Origin: Rhizobium sp. R634
GTDB lineage: Bacteria > Pseudomonadota > Alphaproteobacteria > Rhizobiales > Rhizobiaceae
Direction of reading: 5' to 3'
Assembly: GCF_002211305.1 (NCBI RefSeq)
Contig: NZ_LOKW01000024.1
Location: 310,001-374,000 of the forward strand
DNA: 64,000 nucleotides
Shown piece after piece: positions 35,126 to 43,266 of the stretch. Below the pieces are notes generated by a model. The model saw only the letters and a list, made by a program, of their open reading frames with translations, ran no database searches and was not told the DNA's origin. A program made the position numbers and the translations under genes. Each line of letters starts with the position of its first letter. Position 1 is the stretch's first letter.

Positions 35126-35604
35126 TTTGCCCTCACATGGATCGTGCCGTCCGCAAGCACCGTGCCGCTGACGATGACGCCGGAATCCATATTGCGCGCG
35201 CGGATGAGCTGCCCCGTCGCGCCGTCTTCGAGCGGCGTGCCGGCGGCCGAGATCGTCATTGCGCCGAGAGAGAAGACAAGGCGGATCGAAGAGCCGCGCG
35301 TCACCGTATAGGGCTCGCGCAAGGCCGAAACCGAAATCGTGCGGCCAGGCAGCAGCGTGCGCTTGGAGACCAGACCTTCGACCTGCGAAATCGATTTGGC
35401 ATAGTCTCCGGCGAGGTTGGGGTTGGTGACCTCGACCTCTTGAAGCTGGCTGCCCGACAATGTGTCGCCGGGGTAGATGATCGTCGTCGGGACGACGGCA
35501 TAACCCATGCCGGCATCCACCTCCGCGGGCAAAATGATGCCCGCGACTGCGATCGTGGCTGCCGCCACCCATCCTGAGATGCGTCCTGCCCGGCAAAACA
35601 TCAT
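35122..35604 (-). CDS. flgA: P-ring assembly chaperone FlgA
   Basis: Periplasmic chaperone for FlgI (160 aa). Signal peptide (GWVAAATIAVAGIILPAEVD). The SAF-type domain is visible: VPTTIIYPGDTLSGSQLQEV, RTLLPGRTISVSALREPYTV, and GQLIRARNMDSGVIVSGTVL. The C-terminal VLADGTIHVRAK ends the typical SAF fold. It lies between flgG (17 bp) and flgI (overlap 4 bp), so it is made with its client. Confidence 0.95.
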   Translation of the reverse strand: MMFCRAGRISGWVAAATIAVAGIILPAEVDAGMGYAVVPTTIIYPGDTLSGSQLQEVEVTNPNLAGDYAKSISQVEGLVSKRTLLPGRTISVSALREPYTVTRGSSIRLVFSLGAMTISAAGTPLEDGATGQLIRARNMDSGVIVSGTVLADGTIHVRAK

Positions 35605-35620
35605 GTTTCGGCCCTTCCCT

Positions 35621-36409
35621 TTACTTCAGGTTCTTGCTGACGATGGAGGCCATTTCATCAGCGGTGGTGATCACCTTGGAATTCATTTCATAAGCGCGCT
35701 GGGCCGATATCAGCTCGGTGATTTCCTTCACCGGATCGACGTTGGAGGATTCCAGATAACCTTGCTTCATGTAGCCGAAACCTTCCTCGTCCGGGTTGCC
35801 GACGACAGCCTCGCCCGAGGCGGCCGTTTCCTGGAAGAGGTTGTCACCGATCGGCTGGAGGCCCGCCTCGTTGACGAAGTCGGCAAGCGTCAGTTGACCG
35901 AGCACGGTCGTATCGGTCTGACCGGGCAACTTGACCGAAACTTCGCCGGAGCGGCTGATCGTCAGCTCGGTGGAACCCTGCGGAATGGTGATGCCAGGAA
36001 GAACCTCATAACCGTCGATGGTGACGAGCTGGCCCTGGTCGTTCTTGTTGAAAGCGCCGGCGCGGGTGTAGAGCGTGGTGCCGTCGGTCGACTGGATCTG
36101 GAAGAAGCCCTTGCCGATCAGCGCCACGTCGAGGTCGTTGCCGGTCTGGGTGAGTTCGCCCTGGAGATGCAGATTGCGGACCGCCGAGGTCTGGACGCCG
36201 AGGCCGATATTGGCGCCCTCGGGAACGACGGCCTGGTTGGCGCGGTTGGCAACGCCCTTGGCACGTTCGGTCTGGTAGAGCAGATCGGTGAACTCGGCGC
36301 GAGCCCGCTTGAAGCCCGTCGTGTTGATGTTGGCGATGTTGTTCGCGATGACTTCCAGATTGGTCTGCTGGGCATCCATGCCCGTTGCTGCGATGGCGAG
36401 CGCTCTCAT
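35621..36409 (-). CDS. flgG: distal rod protein FlgG
   Basis: Rod structural protein (262 aa, the family's usual length). Signature start RALAIAATGMDAQQTNLEVI-ANNIANINTTGFKRARAEF and end SSNVDPVKEITELISAQRAY-EMNSKVITTADEMA. Two halves of the flagellar basal body rod family are complete. It lies between fliE and flgA. It is exported through the flagellar gate, so there is no signal peptide. Confidence 0.96.
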   Translation of the reverse strand: MRALAIAATGMDAQQTNLEVIANNIANINTTGFKRARAEFTDLLYQTERAKGVANRANQAVVPEGANIGLGVQTSAVRNLHLQGELTQTGNDLDVALIGKGFFQIQSTDGTTLYTRAGAFNKNDQGQLVTIDGYEVLPGITIPQGSTELTISRSGEVSVKLPGQTDTTVLGQLTLADFVNEAGLQPIGDNLFQETAASGEAVVGNPDEEGFGYMKQGYLESSNVDPVKEITELISAQRAYEMNSKVITTADEMASIVSKNLK

Positions 36410-36428
36410 GTCTTCGTCCTCAAATCAG

Positions 36429-36773
36429 TTACATCTGCATCTTGGTGACTTCGAGAAAGGCCGAGACGACCTTGTCACGGATGGCAATCGCGGTCTGCAG
36501 CGTCTGCTCGGCCTGCAGCATGGAATCGACGACTTCGCGCGTCGTCGCCGTGCCCTTGATACCGGCAAAGGACATGCTTTCCGCACCCTTCAGGCTGTTG
36601 ACGGCGTCAGTGGCCATGCCGCCCAGGACCGAAGCGAAGCTCATGCCGTTGGCGGCGCCCGCAGTACCCGGCATGGTGGCGGCGGCAGACGACGAGACGG
36701 AATTTTCGGTGTCGACGGCGCCGAGCGCACGGGTCATCGAAAGGTTGCTGACATTCTGGACGCTGCTGATCAT
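36429..36773 (-). CDS. fliE: flagellar rod base protein FliE
   Basis: Small adaptor between the MS ring and rod (114 aa). The C-terminal helices EVVDSMLQAEQTLQTAIAIR and DKVVSAFLEVTKMQM are the FliE hallmark. The N-terminal part is Ser/Ala-rich. It starts 2 bp after the flgC stop, in the normal order flgB-flgC-fliE-flgG. Confidence 0.94.
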   Translation of the reverse strand: MISSVQNVSNLSMTRALGAVDTENSVSSSAAATMPGTAGAANGMSFASVLGGMATDAVNSLKGAESMSFAGIKGTATTREVVDSMLQAEQTLQTAIAIRDKVVSAFLEVTKMQM

Positions 36774-36775
36774 TA

Positions 36776-37192
36776 TTATTGGCTCTTCAGGAGATCGATC
36801 GTGGAGGAGATGAGGTCGCGGGTCTGCTTGATGGTCTGCAGGTTGGCGTCGTAGGAGCGGTTGGCTTCACGCATGTCGGCCATCTCGACCAGGATATTGA
36901 CGTTCGGCAGCTTGACGACGCCCTTTTCATTCGCAGCCGGATTGCTGGGGTCGAACTCAGTGCTGAAGTCCGTTTCGTCGACACCGACCTTCTTGACGTT
37001 GACCGTCTCGACGCCGCTCGTGCGGTCCATCTGCTGGCCGAAGGTGATCGTCTTGCGGCGATAGGGATCTGCGCCGGGCGTGTCGCCGGTCGAGCGGGCG
37101 TTGGCGATGTTTTCCGAGACGATGCGCAGGCGCGTCGACTGCGCTTCAAGCCCGGAACCGGCGATTTTCATTGCTGCTGAAAGCGGATCCAT
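36776..37192 (-). CDS. flgC: proximal rod protein FlgC
   Basis: Rod subunit (138 aa). N-terminal DPLSAAMKIAGSGLEAQSTR and LRIVSENIANARSTGDTPGA, with the -NIAN- rod motif; C-terminal MADMREANRSYDANLQTIKQ. The PYRRKTITFGQQMD block after DTPGAD is the FlgC marker. It follows flgB by 5 bp. Confidence 0.95.
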   Translation of the reverse strand: MDPLSAAMKIAGSGLEAQSTRLRIVSENIANARSTGDTPGADPYRRKTITFGQQMDRTSGVETVNVKKVGVDETDFSTEFDPSNPAANEKGVVKLPNVNILVEMADMREANRSYDANLQTIKQTRDLISSTIDLLKSQ

Positions 37193-37197
37193 GACTT

Positions 37198-37590
37198 TTA
37201 CTTCCTGACGGTCATCAACATCATGCGGTTGAAGGAGCTGACCAGCGACGTGTTGAGCTCGTACTGCCGCTTGATCTCGCCGGACTTCGAAAGTTCCTCG
37301 GCCACACCGACGGTGTTGCCCGATTCCTGAATGCCGATCTCCTGGTCGAGCGCCGCGTCCTTGACATCGATGTCGCCGCTGGCGCTGAAATCATTGCCAC
37401 TCAGATGCGCCGGATTGGTGCGCGCCATGGTGATCTCGGACCTATCAAGCACGGCGTCGAAGGGCGTCACGTCCTTGGCGCGGAACTTCGGCGTGTTGGC
37501 ATTCGCGATGTTGCCGGCAACAACCTGCTGACGGATCGTCAGCCATTCCGCCTGCCGCGAAGCCAAGTCGAAAAGTTGGATCGGTTGCAT
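37198..37590 (-). CDS. flgB: proximal rod protein FlgB
   Basis: Rod subunit (130 aa). LFDLASRQAEWLTIRQQVVA followed by GNIANANTPKFRAKDVTPFD is the FlgB signature; the C-terminus is YELNTSLVSSFNRMMLMTV. The 170-bp gap to the upstream gene at 37761 has no gene and could hold an internal promoter. Confidence 0.95.
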   Translation of the reverse strand: MQPIQLFDLASRQAEWLTIRQQVVAGNIANANTPKFRAKDVTPFDAVLDRSEITMARTNPAHLSGNDFSASGDIDVKDAALDQEIGIQESGNTVGVAEELSKSGEIKRQYELNTSLVSSFNRMMLMTVRK

Positions 37591-37760
37591 GAGAACTCTC
37601 CGTTTTTACTATCCCGAACCTAGTGAGGTAATCTTGCGTGGGACTTACGGGAATTCGGGCTTCGAGACCTTTTCAGCCGGTGCCGGAGGCCGTTGAAAGA
37701 ACAAAGACTCCGGCCGGTTCGCGGCGGAGCCCCTGTTGCCTCATGCTTTTGCAGGCAGCA

Positions 37761-38303
37761 TCAGTTGTTCTGGTAGATTTCGCCCTTGGAGGTAACGATC
37801 ACCCATTTTCCGTCGCGCTGTTCGAGCGTCGCCAGACGGCTCTCGTCGGGCAGGATCGAGCCGATCCGCACCACGTACATGCCCGAGGGATCTTCGATCA
37901 GCGCCCGGCCGTTGGAAACGTGCAGCAGCCGGAAGGAAGACTTGCCGGGGAAAGGCTGGTCCTCTTTGAGCATGGCGCCATCACGCGCCTTGCCGAGATC
38001 GGAGACCGTAGCCGTCGTCAGCGTATCAACCGGCGGAACCTTCTTGTCCGTCTCGTTCTTGTTGACCATCGCAAGCGGCGAGACGCTGAAAACGTTGCGG
38101 GCCGGCCAATCCGGCAGTTCGCGTGCATTGTCGCTGCTGGCGACGTTGATGCCGAACTTGTCCTCATTGAAGAAGACATACCAGGGGAAGAAAGCGGAGG
38201 CGCCGGCGAGCGCCAGGCCGGCGAACGTCAGGAACCGGTCCAGAATGACGGTCTTCCTGCGCTGCTTCGGGGAAGCGATGCGTTCGTCGTCGAATTCAGC
38301 CAC
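37761..38303 (-). CDS. conserved single-span membrane protein between fliI and flgB, function unknown
   Basis: 180 aa. A cytoplasmic basic head (ASPKQRRKTVILDRFLTFAG) is followed by one membrane helix at about residues 22-43 (LTFAGLALAGASAFFPWYVF). The periplasmic domain has FSVSPLAMVNKNETDKKVPP and a compact beta-like end (RLLHVSNGRALIEDPSGMYV, WVIVTSKGEIYQN). It starts 2 bp after fliI. Its fixed place between fliI and flgB in related alphaproteobacteria suggests a basal-body or export role, but I recognise no domain. Confidence 0.75.
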   Translation of the reverse strand: MAEFDDERIASPKQRRKTVILDRFLTFAGLALAGASAFFPWYVFFNEDKFGINVASSDNARELPDWPARNVFSVSPLAMVNKNETDKKVPPVDTLTTATVSDLGKARDGAMLKEDQPFPGKSSFRLLHVSNGRALIEDPSGMYVVRIGSILPDESRLATLEQRDGKWVIVTSKGEIYQNN

Positions 38304-38305
38304 GT

Positions 38306-39703
38306 CTATCTCCTCTGAATGGGACCGCCCTGATTGCCCATGCCGGCCGCGGCCTTGAGCGCGCCGGCAAGATCGGCGAAGGCATCGGCCGACTCGCGAT
38401 CACCGGGAGACTGCTTCAGAACGTCGTAAATGATGGGCACCTGCTTGACCGCCATATCAAGGTCGGGATCGGCGCCCTGGCGATAACCGCCGATCAGGCG
38501 CAGGTCGCGTGTCTCCTCGAAGCGGTGGATCAGCACCTTCAGCCGCGACACCAGCTTTTCCTGATCCGGCGTCCAGGCCTTCCGGGCAAGACGCGAGATC
38601 GAGGCCAGCGGATCGATCGGCGGATAACGCCCTTCTTCGGCGAGACTGCGCTGCAGGACGATATGTCCGTCCAGGATGCCGCGTGTCGAATCGGCGATCG
38701 GGTCGTTGTGGTTGTCGCCGTCGACCAGGATGGAGATGATCGCGGTGATCGTGCCAGCGCCTTCGGGCCCGGGGCCGGCGCGTTCCAGGAGGCGCGGCAG
38801 CTCGGTGAAGACGGAAGCGGGATAACCGCGCGCAATCGGCGGCTCGCCGGAAGCCGTCGCCACCTCGCGGATCGCATGGGCAAACCGCGTGACGCTGTCG
38901 ACGATGAAAAGAACGTTCTCGCCCTTGTCGCGGAAATGCTCGGCGATGGTGACCGCCGTCAGCGGCGCCATCTTGCGCAGCATCGGGCTTTCATCGCTGG
39001 TTGCGACCACGGCGATCGCCTTCTTCATATTGCTGCCGAGCGTATCCTCGATGAATTCGCGCACTTCGCGGCCGCGCTCGCCGACAAGCGCGATCACCAC
39101 CTTGTCGAAGGCATCCGCACGGGCAAGCATGGACAGAAGCGTCGATTTGCCGACGCCGGAGCCGGCAAAAATGCCGAGGCGCTGGCCGAGGCAGAGCGGC
39201 GAGAAGATATCGATGGCGCGCACGCCGGTCTTGAAGCCGGCCTCGACACGCTTACGGGTCATCGAGGGCGGGGCGGTATTGGAGATCGACCGGCGATCGA
39301 GCCCTTCGGTGATCGGGCCCAGCCCGTCGATGGGCTCGCAGAGCGAATTGATGGTGCGCCCGCACCAGCTGTCCGAGGGTGAAATGCGGAAGGCGCCCTT
39401 GCGGATGACGGTATCGTGGATACCGATCGGCTCGCCGGGTTCGATCGGGCAGACATAGATCAGATCCGGCTCGACGCGAACGACCTCTCCGAGATGGATG
39501 CCGGTCGCCGACTTGTGGGCGACGAACTCACCGAGACGAACATGGCGCGAGAGACCGCGGACCGTATAGTGGCCGGCGGCGATGGTCTGAACCCGCCCGC
39601 CATGGGCGACGGCGAAGTCCGGCGAGACGTAGCGGTCGACGAGGCCTGCCAGATGCGCCAGTTTGGGAGAGAGGCTTTCCTCGGACAGCAACGTGGTGCT
39701 CAT
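38306..39703 (-). CDS. fliI: flagellum-specific export ATPase FliI
   Basis: Cytoplasmic hexameric ATPase of the export apparatus (465 aa). Walker A GSGVGKST at residues 181-188, Walker B VLFIVDSVTRFA (Asp268), and F1-beta-like motifs VALVGERG-like ALVGERGREVREF and ISILVDGDNHNDPIADSTRG. The N-terminal barrel and C-terminal helical domain are complete. Likely partners are the FliH-like (23671) and FliJ-like (9201) products. It lies between flgF and the unknown gene at 37761. Confidence 0.96.
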   Translation of the reverse strand: MSTTLLSEESLSPKLAHLAGLVDRYVSPDFAVAHGGRVQTIAAGHYTVRGLSRHVRLGEFVAHKSATGIHLGEVVRVEPDLIYVCPIEPGEPIGIHDTVIRKGAFRISPSDSWCGRTINSLCEPIDGLGPITEGLDRRSISNTAPPSMTRKRVEAGFKTGVRAIDIFSPLCLGQRLGIFAGSGVGKSTLLSMLARADAFDKVVIALVGERGREVREFIEDTLGSNMKKAIAVVATSDESPMLRKMAPLTAVTIAEHFRDKGENVLFIVDSVTRFAHAIREVATASGEPPIARGYPASVFTELPRLLERAGPGPEGAGTITAIISILVDGDNHNDPIADSTRGILDGHIVLQRSLAEEGRYPPIDPLASISRLARKAWTPDQEKLVSRLKVLIHRFEETRDLRLIGGYRQGADPDLDMAVKQVPIIYDVLKQSPGDRESADAFADLAGALKAAAGMGNQGGPIQRR

Positions 39704-39715
39704 ACGTCAAATCCC

Positions 39716-39776
39716 GCCCGAAAATGCGTCGCGCAGCTTCCCAAAACCGCTGCATTCTCTTGGGCGGCATGCATTA
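39716..39776. repeat. rhizobial intergenic repeat, copy C (half element)
   Basis: Between flgF and fliI, the stretch cttcccaaaaccgctgcatt ... cttgggcggcatgcat matches the second half of the elements at 3535-3608 and 44451-44502 (cccaaaacc.ytgca ... gggcggcatgc). The first hairpin half is missing. The element sits inside an operon, so it must be tolerated in the transcript. Confidence 0.55.
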
Positions 39777-40508
39777 GCGGCTGCCTCCGAGCGTCTGGAC
39801 GGCTTCCTTGAACGAATCCTCGCTGTCACGCATTAGCGAGGAGATGCTTTCGAAGGCGCGGTTGACTTGGATCAGCTGGGTGATCTCGCGCATGGCGTTG
39901 ACGTTGGAATTTTCGAGATAGCCCTGCTCGACACCGATATTGAAGCGATCCACGACGGCGCGCGGCTGGTCGGTGGTCATGATGCCGCTGTTTTCGTACC
40001 TGAGATAACCCTTGCTGACATCGGCCTCGAACAGGCCGAGTGAACCGACCTGACGGCCGCCCTGATAGATCACCCCGTCGGTGCCGACGGCCGGCTCGCC
40101 GCCTGCAGTGTTGAGCTGGATCGGCGCACCGCCGGCGTCGAGAACCGGATATCCCCGGACAGTAACGAGTTCGCCCGTTTCCCTGATCGTAAAGCGGCCG
40201 TCCCGCGTCAGAACCCGGCCGGCCGGCGTATCGAGCGCGAACCAGGCATCGCCTTTGATGGCGAAATCGAGCATATTGCCGGTGTGCTGCAATTCGCCGG
40301 TCTGTTCGCTCAGATAGTCATTGCCCTGCGAGACGAAAGCGACCTTGGTGTTCAGCTTGTTCTTGGTGTTCGCCACCATCTCGTCGAACTTCACCTCGGT
40401 GGCGCGAAAACCGGTCGTATTCACGTTCGCCATGTTGTCTGCGATGGTGTTCAGGCGCTTTTCCAGAGCCATCTGCGACGACAGAGAAACATAAAGACCG
40501 GATTGCAT
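39774..40508 (-). CDS. flgF: proximal rod protein FlgF
   Basis: Rod protein (244 aa). ATG 40508 is preferred because it gives QSGLYVSLSSQMALEKRLNT and the rod motif ADNMANVNTTGFRATEVKFD, with GGAG 10 nt upstream; an open frame reaches 40742 but has no family sequence. The C-terminal SNVNAMREITQLIQVNRAFE completes the basal-body rod pattern. First gene of the minus-strand operon; divergent from motA. Confidence 0.94.
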   Translation of the reverse strand: MQSGLYVSLSSQMALEKRLNTIADNMANVNTTGFRATEVKFDEMVANTKNKLNTKVAFVSQGNDYLSEQTGELQHTGNMLDFAIKGDAWFALDTPAGRVLTRDGRFTIRETGELVTVRGYPVLDAGGAPIQLNTAGGEPAVGTDGVIYQGGRQVGSLGLFEADVSKGYLRYENSGIMTTDQPRAVVDRFNIGVEQGYLENSNVNAMREITQLIQVNRAFESISSLMRDSEDSFKEAVQTLGGSR

Positions 40509-40761
40509 GTCGGTAAGCTCCAAGCATTGGCGATGAACGGAACGAAAAGCCGGGCGTCGTTTGGTGTGGTTCGGCCGGAATTCGCTGAGGCGGCATCTCA
40601 GAAACGGGTGCGGACACCCATTCGTCACCTTTAGCCTGACGACAGATGCTTGCGCGAAGCTGGCACGCGGAAATGCCCCGCGACCGGCCCTTTCATCAGC
40701 CTCACGCAAGGCAGAAACCCTATCGGTCTCAAAGAAAAGCAACGTTCAGATTGGGCTGACG
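40509..40761. promoter_or_regulatory. divergent promoter region of flgF and motA operons
   Basis: 253 bp between two start codons in opposite directions. Both long flagellar operons must be controlled from here, making it a likely VisNR/Rem-regulated region. No clear palindrome; a sigma-54-like tggcacgcggaaatgcc at 40661-40677 has the wrong spacing and was not accepted. Confidence 0.5.
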
Positions 40762-41634
40762 ATGAACATCATTATCGGATTTATAGTGACTTGCGGCTGC
40801 GTCATCGGCGGCTTCATGGCAATGGGCGGCCACGTGGACGCTCTGTTCCAGCCCTTCGAGTTCGTCATCATCGGCGGCGCGGGTCTCGGCAGCTTCATCA
40901 TGGCCAACCCGATGAAGGTGGTGAAGGATTCCGGCAAGGCGCTCGGCGAAGCCTTCAAGCACGCCGTGCCGAAGGAACGCAACTATCTCGACACGCTCGG
41001 CGTGCTCTATTCGCTGATGCGCGACCTGCGCACCAAGTCGCGAAACGAAATCGAAGCCCACATCGACAATCCAGCCGAATCGACGATCTTCCAGCAGGCT
41101 CCGACCGTTCTGAAAAACAAGGAATTGACCGCATTCATCTGCGACTACGTGCGCCTGATCATCATCGGCAATGCCCGCAGCCACGAAATCGAGGCGCTGA
41201 TGGACGAAGAGCTCAACACCATCATGCACGACAAGATGAAGCCCTACCACGCGATCCAGATCATGGGCGATTCCTTCCCGGCGATCGGTATCGTCGCGGC
41301 CGTTCTCGGCGTCATCAAGGCGATGGCAGCGATCAATGAATCGCCTGAAGTGCTCGGTCACCTGATCGGCTCGGCGCTCGTCGGCACCTTCCTCGGCATT
41401 CTCTTGTCCTACTGCCTCTGCTCGCCGCTGGTCTCCCAGATCAAGATCGTGCGCAACAAGCAGCACCGCCTCTACGTCATCGTCAAGCAGACGCTGCTTG
41501 CCTACATGAACGGCTCGGTGCCGCAGGTCGCTCTCGAATACGGGCGCAAGACGATCTCGGCTTACGAGCGTCCGTCGATCGATGCAGTCGAACAGGAAAT
41601 GATGAACCCAGGCGGCGAAAACAAGGCGGCTTAA
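40762..41634 (+). CDS. motA: flagellar stator protein MotA
   Basis: Stator subunit with four membrane segments (290 aa). The start MNIIIGFIVTCGCVIGGFMA is the first helix. The conserved Pro residues of the proton path are visible in GDSFPAIGIVAAVLGVIKAM and CLCSPLVSQIKIVRN. A large cytoplasmic loop (residues 60-150) contacts FliG. ATG 40762 is used; an upstream extension has no family sequence. First gene of motA-fliM-fliN-fliG-flhB, unlike enterobacteria where it pairs with motB. Confidence 0.95.
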   Translation: MNIIIGFIVTCGCVIGGFMAMGGHVDALFQPFEFVIIGGAGLGSFIMANPMKVVKDSGKALGEAFKHAVPKERNYLDTLGVLYSLMRDLRTKSRNEIEAHIDNPAESTIFQQAPTVLKNKELTAFICDYVRLIIIGNARSHEIEALMDEELNTIMHDKMKPYHAIQIMGDSFPAIGIVAAVLGVIKAMAAINESPEVLGHLIGSALVGTFLGILLSYCLCSPLVSQIKIVRNKQHRLYVIVKQTLLAYMNGSVPQVALEYGRKTISAYERPSIDAVEQEMMNPGGENKAA

Positions 41635-42585
41635 ATGACCACGAGCAATGCTTCGCATGACAAACCGGCAATGGATCCTGCCCTTCTGGCCAAACTGACG
41701 GGCGGGCTCGGCGACAGAGGCAGGGTCGCCAAGATCTGCAGCTCCTTCGGCGAAGTTTACAGCGAATTCTTTCCCGACGTCATCAAGAGCGAGACCGGCC
41801 TCGACGTGACGGTCAACTATCTCGGCTGCGAGATCGGCTACAAGAACCACCTGATTGACGACCTGAGCGCCAACGTCACGCTCGTCGACGCGACGCTGCG
41901 CAACTGGTCGCAGAACATCACGCTTGCCTGCGGCAACGGTTTCGTCATCACGCTGATGGAACACCTGCTTGGCGCCACCGCCGATACGATCGAGGAGCCG
42001 GCCGACCGTCTGCTGTCGGTTATCGAGCTCGACCTCGCTGTCATGATCTTCGACAAGATCGCCAAGGTGCTGCGCTCGGCCGTCAACGCGCCCGGCGGCT
42101 TCGAACCCAGCCTGTCGGCCCCGCACGCCCATGATACACGCGCCCGGCCGCCGGAAGACCGGCCGGATGAGTTCGTCGCCGCCATCAACATGTCGATCAC
42201 GCTGGCCGGAATCGTTTCGGAATTCTCGCTGATCGTTCCTCAGACGGCGCTTCTCAAGACCAACGTGACGCCGCCGAAGCCGAAGCGCCAGGCCGCCGGC
42301 AAATCGCCGGAATGGACCGAGCAGCTCGGCGACCAGGTCCGCCGGTCGCATGTGACGCTCGAGGCAAAGATCAGGCTACAGGATCTGACGCTGCGCACTA
42401 TATCGAAGCTGATGGTCGGCGACGTCATTCCATTCCGCGACCACGAAGACGTACGCGTCGAGGTGAGCGCCAACAGCAAGGAACTGTATGTGTGCGAATT
42501 CGGGCGTTCCGGCGAAAACTACATGGTCCGCGTCAAGGATACGATGAACTCGGATGACGAACTCATCCGTCATTTAATGAATTAA
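41635..42585 (+). CDS. fliM: flagellar switch protein FliM
   Basis: Switch component in the C ring (316 aa). The middle domain has VTVNYLGCEIGYKNHLIDDL and NITLACGNGFVITLMEHLLG; the C-terminal SpoA-like domain has LEAKIRLQDLTLRTISKLMV-GDVIPFRDHEDV. The N-terminus (DKPAMDPALLAKLTGGLGDR) lacks the classical LSQxEIDALL CheY-docking peptide; a diverged form must serve. The ATG directly follows the motA stop (TAAATG). Confidence 0.93.
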   Translation: MTTSNASHDKPAMDPALLAKLTGGLGDRGRVAKICSSFGEVYSEFFPDVIKSETGLDVTVNYLGCEIGYKNHLIDDLSANVTLVDATLRNWSQNITLACGNGFVITLMEHLLGATADTIEEPADRLLSVIELDLAVMIFDKIAKVLRSAVNAPGGFEPSLSAPHAHDTRARPPEDRPDEFVAAINMSITLAGIVSEFSLIVPQTALLKTNVTPPKPKRQAAGKSPEWTEQLGDQVRRSHVTLEAKIRLQDLTLRTISKLMVGDVIPFRDHEDVRVEVSANSKELYVCEFGRSGENYMVRVKDTMNSDDELIRHLMN

Positions 42586-42650
42586 TCGGTTCTCTGGCTT
42601 TTGGGCTGCAAAGGCAGTTTGAGGCAAGTTTCAACTGGAATAGTGATTTC

Positions 42651-43238
42651 ATGGCTACGAAGAAAACACAGCAGAACAGCGACCTCTCCCTGGATATGCC
42701 GGGCAGTGAAGCCGATCTCGACCAGGCGATCGACGATCTGCGCGGTGTGCTGAAGCAGGATGCCGATGGCGACTTGTCGCAGTTTGGCGGCGACCTGGAG
42801 AATGATGCCTTCGGTGCAGGAACGGATCTGGCCGCCTTTGGCGGCGAGACTTCGAATTCCCCGTTCGGCGGCGACGATTTCGGCGGCGATTTCGGCGCTG
42901 GCAATGCCAGCCCGGCCGCAGGCATGGATTTCGGCGGCAGCTCTTCCTTCGAGGCGTCGCCGGCGCCGCTCGGCAGCGCGCTGACCTCGAACTTCGAACT
43001 GATCATGGACATTCCGATCGACGTCCAGATCATGCTCGGCACTAGCCGCATGCAGGTTTCCGGCCTGATGAATCTCAATGAAGGGGCGACGATCGCCCTC
43101 GACAAGAAGATCGGCGAACCGGTCGAGATTATGGTGAATGGCCGCAGGATTGCACGCGGCGAGATTACGGTGCTTGATAACGACGACACGCGATTCGGTG
43201 TGAAACTGATAGAAGTTTTGAGCACGAAAAAAGCCTGA
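42651..43238 (+). CDS. fliN: flagellar switch protein FliN with long N-terminal extension
   Basis: C-ring protein (195 aa). The C-terminal 75 residues form the SpoA domain (FELIMDIPIDVQIMLGTSRM, GEPVEIMVNGRRIARGEITV, FGVKLIEVLST). The preceding 115 residues are low in complexity, rich in Gly, Asp and Phe (FGGDDFGGDFGAG). Enterobacterial FliN has about 137 aa, so the extension adds roughly 60 residues. It lies between fliM and fliG; a 65-bp gap to fliM has no gene. Confidence 0.93.
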   Translation: MATKKTQQNSDLSLDMPGSEADLDQAIDDLRGVLKQDADGDLSQFGGDLENDAFGAGTDLAAFGGETSNSPFGGDDFGGDFGAGNASPAAGMDFGGSSSFEASPAPLGSALTSNFELIMDIPIDVQIMLGTSRMQVSGLMNLNEGATIALDKKIGEPVEIMVNGRRIARGEITVLDNDDTRFGVKLIEVLSTKKA

Positions 43239-43266
43239 TCCCTGTGTGGGACGGAGAGGTTAGACC

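Noticed and set aside
34004..35596. 530-codon version of flgI extending to 35596
   Set aside because: The added N-terminal part is an out-of-frame reading of flgA with no signal peptide; ATG 35125 gives the standard FlgI.
40661..40677. Sigma-54-like promoter tggcacgcggaaatgcc before motA
   Set aside because: Spacing between the GG and GC doublets is 11 instead of 10 nt and the TTGC box is absent; rhizobial flagellar genes are not known to need sigma-54.
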